From: Cepaea nemoralis
Lineage: Eukaryota; Mollusca; Gastropoda; Stylommatophora; Helicidae
Direction of reading: 5' to 3'
Length of the DNA stretch: 64,000 nucleotides
Assembly: GCA_014155875.1 (NCBI GenBank)
Contig: JACEFZ010025808.1
Location: 1,550,270-1,614,269 of the forward strand
The position numbers and the translations under genes were made by a program. This document shows, in pieces, positions 56,070-64,000 of this stretch. Below the pieces are notes generated by a model. It searched no databases and was not told the origin of the DNA. It was given only the letters and a program-made list of their open reading frames with translations. Position 1 is the first letter of the stretch. Each line of letters begins with the position of its first letter.

Positions 56070-56250
56070 TCGTGCTGGTGTAGTGGCTAGCACGCTGGCC
56101 TATCTGTTCGCTGGCGGCGTGATCGAGTCCCTCTGGATGCGGGAATGTACAAAAAAGAATCACATTGTCATGGGCTTTAAGATCAGCTCAGCCTAGAATG
56201 AGTGCCTTGAAATGTTCAATGAAGTAAAGGCGTCCGATTCTATTCTGCTT
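56070..56250 (+). mobile_element. tRNA-derived SINE-2 copy
   Basis: Head 'ggtgtagtggctagcacgct', B-box region 'cgtgatcgagtccctctgg', body with 'aatgaagtaaaggcgtccga'. Same layout as at 43700. The stretch 56251-56660 has no recognised feature apart from a GCTT run near 56250. Confidence 0.7.
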
Positions 56251-56984
56251 GCTTGCTTGGCTTGCTTGCTTGTGTTCGCTGGCTGTGAACGCCAGCGTGA
56301 AGTCCTGTATGTGGATGAGAACATCTTGTTGTCCAACATCTGTGTGATGTCATACCGGACTGAGGTTTGCGTGAGTGTCCGTTGTCCCATGTCTGGCTTA
56401 TTGGTGTGCAGACTGGTGGTTCTTCGCCGTGCAGGCAGACACTCTCCGACTTCGGAAGAATCAGCGATCCTACTACGTTAGCCAGGACCCCGAAGGGACC
56501 TGTTATCCAGGATGTACGGCTAGGACATGTTTGTAGGTCTTGGCCAGTATAGAACCTTGCCCTGGTGCCTTGGAAACACCTCTGCGTCCCCGATTCTATC
56601 CTAACGGAGATCGAGCTCTATTCTAACGGAGACCGAGCTTATAAAATAGGGCCTGCAGGCAAGCATCTGGACACAAGACTACCACAGTTTCCTGACATTG
56701 ATTCCACTACTATACCTGAAACAACACTACCGCAGTTTCACAAGGGTGATGTCCACTATTATACCTGACACCAACCCATCTGATGTGTCTCCACCATACC
56801 GCGGTTGAGAGGCGTGCCTGTCCCAGTGACCCTAGGAGCTATGCCGATGTAAGCCTATCTACATGTCGGACAGGACTTGGGTTAGGGACCAGACCAAGAG
56901 AGACACAACCTGCTGCTCTGCAGGTAGACTGAGGATAGCAGTCAAAAGTTCAAATCAGGTGCACGAAGTCAGTAATTCTTGGTC

Positions 56985-57215
56985 CGGACACATACTCTAG
57001 GGCTCTCAGTTGAGGGATATGGCTGAGCGCCTCTAAGCCATTAACCCTCGGATGTGAGAGCCGGGCCGATACTCACCTAGTGCTGGATGGAGGTGAGATG
57101 CTGAGAGCGCTACATGCTTGGTTCAGTTACTTGCTCCAAGGCTCTCAGCTGGGGGATATGAGGGAATCCCCGGATGAGAGGGTCAGGCCGTTGCCCGCTC
57201 ACTGATGCACGGAGG
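56985..57215. repeat. two-copy direct repeat
   Basis: The segments around 56998-57095 and 57115-57215 share 'ggctctcag-tg-gggatatg' followed by 'ggatg-gag' and 'ggccg-t-c-c-ct'. A diverged duplication of about 120 bp. Confidence 0.5.
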
Positions 57216-57389
57216 TAAGGTGAAGAGTCGGCAGCATATGTAGCCTGCCACATGAGCGGATACTAAAGGCGGAAAAAGTGCACCAGTCGCATGACATGGT
57301 TAAGATGAAAGTCTACATCTGTACTCATAGAGTGAACGTTGTCAAATGTGGAAAAAAAAACGTCCCAAAAACACCAAACAGAATGAGCA

Positions 57390-58240
57390 GGAAGTGGCGA
57401 TTACTTGGATGAGCCCAGTCTCAGAGGAGTATGTGCCGGCTCTGCAATTAGGAAACCTCCTGGATAGCGGGAAATGTCCATGGCTTCCCCTGCCTTCCCT
57501 TGAGGGTTGACCGTAATGTCTTTGGCCATTATACCTTGACTAGCTGAGATGTGGGCAACACCACAGCAGTAAGAGTCTAACGTCCCTCGAAACCCCGGGA
57601 AGGCAAACCCGTAAAAACGACCCTGAAGTCGGATGTGCTGGCCTAAGGGGGTAAATAAATCAGGCACAACGCAGAAACGTCCGGGTGAAATGTCCGTTGT
57701 GCACGGAACAGCTCTTACTAACCTTCCAAATGTCCTTCGCGTCCGGAACACCTCTGACTATCTAGCCTTCCGAATGTCCGTCGCGCCCGGAACAGCTCTA
57801 ATTATTTTGTTTTCCAGGCACAGCGACTAGCACATGTTCGAACCGAAAGATCGCTGAGTGGATGCCGTCCGCAGTCTGACCGCTACTGGTGTGTGCGGGG
57901 ATCGGCCCGTGGCGAACGAAAGGCCCAATACATCAAAGTGAGGCATTAAAGCAGCCATGAGCAGGATGTGGCGATTCCCTCGGTGAGCCCAGCACCAGAG
58001 CGCTGTATGCCGGCTCTGCAACTATGGAAGCCACCCTGGATGGCGGATAATGCCCATAGACTGCCCCTGCCTTCCCTTGAGTGTTGATCGTGAAGTATTC
58101 GACCGTTCTAATTTGACCAGCTGGGATGTAGATGGCACCACAGAATTGAGAGTCCCCCAGGAATTCTAACCTGGTCAAAAACGCACGGAAAAGTCGGATG
58201 TTTTTGCCTATGTTTCTAGGCCCAAGGGTGCATAACAATA
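57390..58240 (-). other. duplicated ~280-bp segment with matching minus-strand frames
   Basis: Two related segments, 57402-57645 and 57948-58225. The minus-strand frame of the first includes GVAHISASQGIMAKDITVNP then QGKAGEAMDISRYPG and IAEPAHTPLRLGSS; the second includes GAIYIPAGQIRTVEYFTINT then QGKAGAVYGHYPPS and VAEPAYSALVLGSP. Length differences preserve the frame. The first copy has a good acceptor ('cttag|gcc') and a possible donor ('ccaa|gtaatc'), both phase 2; the second has 'gg' at the donor position. I do not recognise the protein. It could be exons of an unknown gene inside the SLC28 intron or a chance feature of a non-coding repeat. A ~43-bp unit around 'gtccgtcgcgcccggaacag' repeats three times at 57685-57815. 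Confidence 0.35.
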
Positions 58241-58716
58241 CACTGCAATCACATCTGAAAAAACACTCCGAGTGAACACAAAAAAAAGGAGAAGATGTCT
58301 GACACCAAACTACCGTACTTCCCTGACAAGGATGTCCACTATTTTACCTGACACCAGACTACCACAGTTCCCTGACAAGGATGTCCACTAATATACCTGA
58401 CACCAGACTACCACAGTTCCCTAACAGGTATGTCGACTATTATACCTGACACCAGACTACCACATTTCCCTGGCAAGGATGTCCACTACTATACCTAACA
58501 CCAGACTACCACAGTTTTATGATGATGATGTCCACTACTACACCTGACACCACACTACCACTGTTCCCTGGCAAGTATGCCCACTTATGGACTGAATGGT
58601 TCGATGTGCAACGAGGATGATCTGTCGACTAACTAACTAACTAATTAACTAAGTATGCCCACTACTATACCTAACACCACACTCAGAGAAGCACATCAGG
58701 CAACAGGATGGCTTAC

Positions 58717-58860
58717 ATGTATCATCTTTCCAAGATCAGCGTAGCCTACCAGAGGAGTGGCGAAGAGTTTGATTCCAATGAGAGCTCCCACTCTTCCGCA
58801 ATCTTCAGGTGGCGCGCCCATGACGTAGGACATTGGATACAGCAAGTATCCACAAATAAA
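58717..58860 (-). CDS. SLC28-type transporter, internal exon
   Basis: 144 bp (48 codons), phase 0 at both ends, acceptor 'ttatatgttgcag|tttatt' and donor 'gatgatacat|gtaagc'. It encodes FICGYLLYPMSYVMGAPPED then CGRVGALIGIKLFATPLVGY then ADLGKMIH. This matches the SLC28 segment 'ICSYIFMPFSFMMGVEWQDS..VARLIGYKTFFNEFVAYEHLSKWI' of mammalian CNTs: the conserved membrane segment, the Gly-x-x-x-x-Asp/Cys turn, the LIG helix start and the VxY motif. It would be followed by the exons at 50452 and 49631 after an 8.26-kb repeat-filled intron. Earlier exons lie beyond the right edge or in the unexplained part upstream. Confidence 0.85.
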
Positions 58861-58901
58861 CTGCAACATATAATGATGATAATGATGTTGATAATGAAAA
58901 C

Positions 58902-58945
<44 letters not shown>
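58902..58945. repeat. (AAT)n microsatellite
   Basis: About 14 AAT units, just upstream of the SLC28 exon's splice acceptor on the minus strand. The stretch 58950-59300 shows nothing else recognisable. Confidence 0.9.
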
Positions 58946-58947
<2 letters not shown>

Positions 58948-60355
58948 CCTTGACATACGATAGTTTGCTACATGGTGCTTTAAAAAGGGGATAAAAATTA
59001 CAACTCTTGGCGGAAACTAAGGATGGAGTTATATAATCGACATAGTGCAAAGTCTTGGCTGAATTTTAGAGACCATGTGTTGCCCATGCAGCATGATCCC
59101 TCTTTCGGCCTACCTAGTTTACTCTAGAGGAAAGGTAACACCACCATATCTGGAACAAGACAAGCTGCAGAAGCTGCCGAATCAGCAAAGTAATGCTCTA
59201 ACTTTCCGCCTGTGGGAGCTTCCATCCTAGACCAATTGCGGATATAGGATTAGGCCCTTGTCTGCCCTGTTATGAAATTTAGCCTTTAGGTTGCATTTCT
59301 TCGCACTAGGGCAGGGGTCACCAAACTACGGCCGGCGGGCCGGATCCGGCCCGCGACGTCATTTCATCCGGCCCGCCGACGGTACTCGAACTTGCTTGAT
59401 ATAACGTATGGAGCACGAGAGATTGTAATATAATTTAAATGTAAATATTATGTTTAGAATAATGGGAGATCTTCACACGTGTGCAGACCTCCTGGCTGCT
59501 ATGTGTCTTAAAATTACTATTATCAATTATAAATTATTGTACCTAGATTTTCTTGTTTATTTTAATGTTTGCTTATTTCGCGCCATCCCAAATCCTTCCG
59601 TGGCTCCTGGTAGTGCAGCCAACTCTCTGATGTTACCATGGTTTCCATGGCAACGCACACATACATCTTTCCCTCCCACAGATGCGTCCGGCTGTCAACA
59701 CAGGTCCAATGCTCTAGAAATATTTACTTCTGTTTGCCAGTCATCCATTTTATAGGTATGTAACGAGGATTACTTTGTTTGACAGTGAAATGTAAGTGAA
59801 CTACAAGTGTGAATAGAGGCAATAAAGTAGCAAACACATAATAAAACTGCCATAGAAGCCTCGTGTTTTTACGAAAATATTATTCCCAGCTCAGAAGAAT
59901 TCCCCGGTCAAGGTGTTAATCGAGCTGGTCTCTAGACCAGTGCTTTTCAATCTTTCTGTCCTTACGCAAATGTTTACGTTGCTCAGGGAACTCAGTGCGA
60001 TGATCCAAGTGTCTGTCCTACTTTACGTAATAAACCAGATGGGCAGAAATGTTGCATTTAGGCTATTTCGGTCTGTTTCGGCGGAACCCCTGACTGCCAA
60101 TCACGAAACTCCGGTTGAAATACTCTGCTCTTTGCTGCTTATTTAAGCCGGCCCTATTTATATAGTTTGCGAACCTTATTATGAGATAAATTCTATTACC
60201 AAAGGTATCTATAAACTTTATATGTACCTTTGGTGAGCCGTAGCTTCACCAGTGACACATAGTCCTCTAATTTTCCTGTATTTCAATAGAATTTTAATTA
60301 TGTTTCGAATTCAATGTCTTCTTCATTTTCAGATCCCGTTTTTCACACTTCATTA

Positions 60356-60794
60356 TGGCTACTAAGAAAAGAAAAGTGGACGCCGAGTGTCGCGTTTTCA
60401 ATTAAGAATGGGGAGTAAAATACTTCTTTGTGTGAAGCAAAGGACCAGAAAAGAAGTTGCGTAATATGCAGCGAAAGTGCTGCCTTTTAAAATAATACAA
60501 TCTACGGCGTCACTACGAAAGAAAACATCTATCAATATATTCACAGTTTTCTGGAAAGTTACGCTCTGAGAAATATGAGTCCATGAAACGTGGTTTAGAA
60601 ACACAAAAAGATCTCTTCACGAGAGAATTTGCTGAAAATGAATCTGTCACTCGTACATGTTACAAAATAGTGTATAAGATGGCAGAACGAGGAAAACCGT
60701 TTACTGATGTAAACTTCATCAAAGAGTGTATGATAGGAGCAGCAAATGACTTGTGTCCTGAGAAAGCCGATTTGTTTGGAACTATCAGGCTTTC
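60356..60794 (+). pseudogene. hAT transposase N-terminal part (ZBED/GTF2IRD2-like)
   Basis: Starts at 'atggctactaagaaaagaaa' (MATKKRKVDAECRVFN, then a stop). The following BED-finger region is broken by stops and frame changes but keeps YNLRRHYERKHL. From 60583 it is open: MKRGLETQKDLFTREFAENE, SVTRTCYKIVYKMAERGKPF, TDVNFIKECMIGAANDLCPE, KADLFGTIRLS. This is the N-terminal half of a hAT transposase of the kind domesticated in vertebrate GTF2IRD2 and ZBED genes. The RTE insertion follows immediately; the frame resumes at 63633. Confidence 0.85.
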
Positions 60795-62195
60795 TTCTAA
60801 AGCATTAATCATTTCTGTTGTGACGCTGTCTGAACCGGGGGTCTTGCCAGATTTCATATGGTTAAGAGCATTCTGAACCTCCATCTTCAAAATTGCTTGT
60901 CCATCATTATTATTTTGAACATCGTAGTGTTCGTCTCTGTTGCCGTCATAAAGATTGTTCACGTAATCTGACCATACATGTAAGATCTGATCTTTTTCTA
61001 TTATGACTCTTCCATCTTTTGTCTTTAGGCAGCCTGCTGATGTACGTGTTCTTTGATTAGTAAGCTCCTGGATTCTTTTGTGCATTAGTTTCGCATTTTT
61101 ACTGTTGTTTTTCAATTTCTCCGCAATTTTTCTCAAGCCATGTTTCTTTTGCCTCCCTACATAAGGTTCTGACTTTTCTGTGAATTTGTTCATATTTGGC
61201 AGGATTATTTTTGTTCTATCTTCTTGTTTCCATTAGTATTAAAATTTCTTCAGTCATCCATGTCTTACGGCCCACTTTCTTTAATTTTGGAATAGTTTTT
61301 TTCTGCTGCATAACTGATTGAATTCTTCAGCATTTCCCATTGATCATCTACATCTTGAAATAGGATCTCTAGAAAAGACTATGTTAAAATTATCTTGTAT
61401 TTCTTTGTCAGTTTTCAATTTGCACAAGTCATATTTAGGGTTTCCTGCTATATACTTGACTTTCTTTAACTTTACCATCATTGTGCCTGTATTTAATCTG
61501 TGATCACTGTAACAGTCTGCATTTGGAACTGTTTTTACGACTGTTAACGCATTTCGAAACCTTTTGCTAATCAGGATGTAATCTATCTGGTTTTTAATCC
61601 TGCTGTCTGGACTCCTCCATGTCCATAATCTTCTAGGATGCTGTTTAAACCATGTGTTACCTACAACCATTTGTTGTTTTTTTTACCCATTCTACAAGTC
61701 TGTAACCTCTTTCATTTCTCTCTCAAAAACCATGGTTGCCTACACTGCATCCATCGCCTTGCTTTCCTATTTTTGCGCTGAAATCACCCATTATGATATT
61801 TATTTCTGATCTTCTTGCACTTCTTCAAAGCAGACTCCATGTCATTATAAAATTTCTCTATACTTTCTTCACTGCATTCACTTGTTGGAGCATATACTTG
61901 AACGATATTTATTTTAAAAGGTCTTCCGTTTAATTTTACTAACAGAACTCTGTCTGACACAGCTTGATATCCTTTGACAGAATTTGATGTTTGCTTATCT
62001 AATATAATGGTTACACCTCTTTGCTATTCTTCTCCACCAGAGTAAATAATCTTATAATCCTCTCCTGTCCTTATCCCTGCCCCTTTCCATCTCGTTTCCG
62101 ATATTCCTAATATGTTAATCTTCTCTCTTTCCATTTCTTGTTTGATGTTTTCTAATTTTCCATCTGCGTTCATTGTTCTAACATTTCAAGTCCCT
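60795..62195 (-). pseudogene. RTE-1 endonuclease and linker (inverted 5' half)
   Basis: Minus strand. The N-terminal endonuclease begins near 62170 with VRTMNADGKLENIKQEMERE, then INILGISETRWKGAGIRTG, followed by a stop; LLVKLNGRPFKINIVQVYAP comes next. The C-terminal part (61344-61670) has RSPDSRIKNQIDYILISKRF and NADCYSDHRLNTGTMMVK, the SDH motif of APE-type endonucleases. The linker continues at 61193-60795. Frame changes separate the pieces. Confidence 0.85.
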
Positions 62196-62202
62196 ACTTT
62201 CA

Positions 62203-63621
62203 ATGATATTAATCTTATTAGAAGAATATGGAATAGATAAAGTTACCAGTCTGCTTAATACAATATATATTACTGGAAATATACCTCATGAATTATGCAA
62301 CTCTGTATTTATTGCAATCCCAAAGAAATCAGGAGTCTTGGAATGTGATCAACATCGAACAATTAGTACAATGAGTCACATCACGAAGATTTTGCTAAGA
62401 ATTATCATGCAAAGAATTAGGAGGAAAATACAACCTGAAATAGGAGAAGAACAATGTAGGTTTGTAGAAGGAAAGGGTACACTGAGTGTATTTACTGAGA
62501 ACCGTAATCGAACGATCTATAGAAGTAAACAAAGATCTACACCTTTGCTTTATTGACTACACAAAAGCTTTCGATAAAGTGAGACATGTCGACATGATAA
62601 GGATGCTTGAAGATCTACAAATTGATGGAAAAGACCTTAGACTTGTAAAAAAAACATATATTGGAAACAACAAGCTGCCATAAGAGTCGATAATGAAGTA
62701 AGCCAATATCAGCCTATTAAGAGAGGTGTGAGACATGGATGTGTTATGTCTCCAGATCTGTTTTCCCTGTACAGTGAAAGTAATTTCAGAAATATTGAAG
62801 ATATGGAAGGAATCAACATTGGGGGACGATGCATCAATAACATTAGATATGCAGATGATACAGTCTTGATTGCAGACAATGAACAGAATCTGCAAAATGT
62901 AGTACATGCGGTTGTTACACACAGTGAACAACGAGGGTTAGAATTAAATTGTAAAAAGACACAGATTATGGTCGTCACTAGGAAGAACGAAATACCACAA
63001 TGTGATATACAAGTAAATGGGAATATTCTTTAACAAGTGAATAGTTACAATTATCTCGGAACAGTAATAACATCTGATGGGAGATGCCTTGGAGAGATTA
63101 GAACAAGAATCACCATGGCAAAAGTAGCCTTTAGCAAGATGAAAAACATACTGACCAATAAAAAGATGTCAATTGAAACGAGAAAAAGAGTGTTGAGGTG
63201 CTACATAGAACCTGTATTTTTATATGGATGTGAAGCTTGGACAATGAGCAGTCAAGCTGAAAAACATCTGATGGCTGTAGAAATGTGGTTTCTGAGGAAA
63301 ATGCAAAGAATACCATGGACAACCAGAAAGACCAATGAACAAGTCCTTCAAGAAACAAATGAAGATCGTAAACTGATTAGAGATATTAGACGCAGACAGT
63401 CAACATTTTTTGGGCATGGTATGAGAAGAAATGAATTGGAGAACTTGGTGACAACTGGTAAGATCGAAGGGAACAGACCAAGAGTAAGACCTAGAAGCAA
63501 ATACCTGGATGGCTTGGCCTCGTGGCATAGTCGAGACAGAAACATTGAGCTGATCCACGACTCTGGTGATCGAGTGAGATGGCAGAACATGACCACCCAC
63601 GCTTACCGGCATGGCACATGA
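62203..63621 (+). pseudogene. RTE-1 reverse transcriptase (best copy in the window)
   Basis: Pieces in three frames: 62203-62556 (EEYGIDKVTSLLNTIYITGN, IPKKSGVLECDQHRTIST, HITKILLRIIMQRIRRKIQP), 62486-62683 (LHLCFIDYTKAFDKVRHVDM, LQIDGKDLRLVKKTYIG), and 62728-63033, which keeps HGCVMSPDLFSLYSESNF, the catalytic NNIRYADDTVLIADNEQNLQ and LELNCKKTQIMVVTRKNEIP. A TAA then interrupts, and 63037-63621 gives the C terminus: YNYLGTVITSDGRCLGEIRT, LYGCEAWTMSSQAEKHLMAV, FLRKMQRIPWTTRKTNEQVL, RRQSTFFGHGMRRNELENLV, SKYLDGLASWHSRDRN, ending HAYRHGT. The stop codon overlaps the TGGA-type tail, so the element has essentially no 3' untranslated region. Few lesions, but not functional. Confidence 0.9.
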
Positions 63622-63632
63622 TGGATGGATGG

Positions 63633-64000
63633 ATCAGGCTTTCGGCAAGTTCAGTTGTGCGAAGAACAGAAGAACTTGGAGAGAACATAGTGCTACAGAT
63701 ACGCGAGAAAACTAGGAAATTTATGTGGTATTCTCTGGTGCTGGATGATTTTACTGATTTCCCGAGTACATCAAAACTTCTCGTGTTCATTCGTGGTGTC
63801 AATTTGGACTTTCAGATAAAGGAAGAGTTGGCATCCTTTTGCATCATGCATGGAACAAGAACTGGAAAAGATATTTTTATGGAAGTGCAACAAGTTTTTC
63901 AAGACTATAACCTTTGGAACAACTTATGTCTGTGAGCAAAGATTTTCAAAAATGAAGTAAGTGAAGTCAACATATCGAACGAGATTGACTGATGAAGATT
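63633..64000 (+). pseudogene. hAT transposase, resumed, with internal deletion
   Basis: After the RTE insertion the frame continues: RLSASSVVRRTEELGENIVL, QIREKTRKFMWYSLVLDDFT, LLVFIRGVNLDFQIKEELAS, HGTRTGKDIFMEVQQVFQDY. This is the catalytic-core start (the Asp of LVLDD is the expected first acidic residue). Then, in another frame, it jumps to TFGTTYVCEQRFSKMK, a stop, then VKSTYRTRLTDED, which is the extreme C-terminal dimerisation region of hAT transposases. Most of the catalytic domain between these is missing, so this is an internal-deletion derivative. It runs to the window edge. Confidence 0.85.

Larger units (their letters stand above)
56660..58685. repeat. ~49-bp tandem repeat, split by unrelated sequence
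   Basis: Units contain 'ctgacaccagactaccacag' and 'gatgtccactattatac', with about two copies at 56660-56770 and eight at 58290-58685. The 1.5 kb between them is described separately and looks inserted. Confidence 0.8.
60795..63632. mobile_element. RTE family 1 copy with 5' inversion, nested in hAT
   Basis: Flanked by the 11-bp duplication atcaggctttc (60784-60794 and 63633-63643). The 3' half (about 62195-63632) is on the plus strand: polymerase and C terminus. The 5' half (60795 to about 62195) is the same element on the minus strand: endonuclease (61344-61670 and upstream pieces such as GKLENIKQEMEREKINILGI) and linker (MHKRIQELTNQRTRTSAGC, VQNALNHMKSGKTPGSDSVT). The inverted half ends at ...TEMINALEE and the other half begins at LLEEYGIDKV, so they would be contiguous in the normal element. 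This is the classic product of twin priming during LINE insertion. Total 2,838 bp. Confidence 0.92.
59312..64000 (+). mobile_element. hAT transposon, internally deleted, with a nested RTE
   Basis: The left end 'caggggtcaccaaactacgg' then 'ccggcgggccggatccggcc' is the characteristic start of a widespread hAT group. It precedes about 1 kb of non-coding sequence, a decayed transposase frame, an RTE insertion (60795-63632) and the rest of the transposase. The right end lies beyond the window. The 8 bases before the start are cactaggg; their repeat should be found on the far side. Confidence 0.85.

Noticed and set aside
59450..60146. Short plus-strand frames between the hAT left end and its transposase
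   Set aside because: No recognisable domain and no splice support; probably the element's 5' untranslated part.

Overview
This is an AT-rich, intron-bearing, repeat-dominated eukaryotic window. It looks like an invertebrate animal, probably a lophotrochozoan such as a mollusc. That placement is inferred from the mix of RTE-type LINEs, I-like and zinc-finger LINEs, Penelope, hAT and Ty3/Gypsy elements and from the long minisatellites; no diagnostic host gene fixes the taxon. No bacterial features, rRNA genes or convincing functional tRNAs were found.

Host coding content is sparse and lies on the minus strand. Three exons at 58717-58860, 50339-50452 and 49404-49631 encode the C-terminal half of a concentrative nucleoside transporter (SLC28/CNT family). 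All join in phase with consensus splice sites. An N-terminal exon at 3315-3613, perhaps preceded by a small exon at 10048-10116, looks like the start of a second SLC28-like gene in the same orientation. Because the C-terminal exons lie upstream of this N-terminal exon, the window seems to span two tandem paralogs: the tail of one and the head of the next, with 39-46 kb of repeats between.

The rest is layered mobile DNA. From left to right: minisatellites and SINE/LINE fragments (1-12.9 kb); a zinc-finger LINE broken by a Penelope element and a truncated RTE copy (12.95-18.1 kb); an RTE copy (18.6-20.9 kb); a poorly explained stretch (21-24 kb); an I-like LINE with RNase H (24.0-26.3 kb); a 40-bp satellite (26.3-28.8 kb); an 8.9-kb Ty3/Gypsy element with nearly identical LTRs inside a 34-bp minisatellite (30.3-40.7 kb); another zinc-finger LINE inside a 40-bp repeat (40.7-43.6 kb); a 47-bp satellite with higher-order structure (43.9-45.8 kb); a SINE split by a solo LTR (45.8-46.6 kb); a second RTE family (46.6-49.4 kb); then the SLC28 exons with RTE, SINE and hAT insertions between them. 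At the right edge a hAT transposon is interrupted by an RTE copy with a 5' inversion.

Most elements carry stops, frameshifts, truncations or deletions. The youngest by sequence is the Gypsy element (one difference seen between its two 316-bp LTRs), yet it already has a stop in protease and a frame break near the end of integrase. Several insertions show clean target-site duplications, so the order of events can be read directly. Family names for the LINEs are by domain layout and resemblance only.
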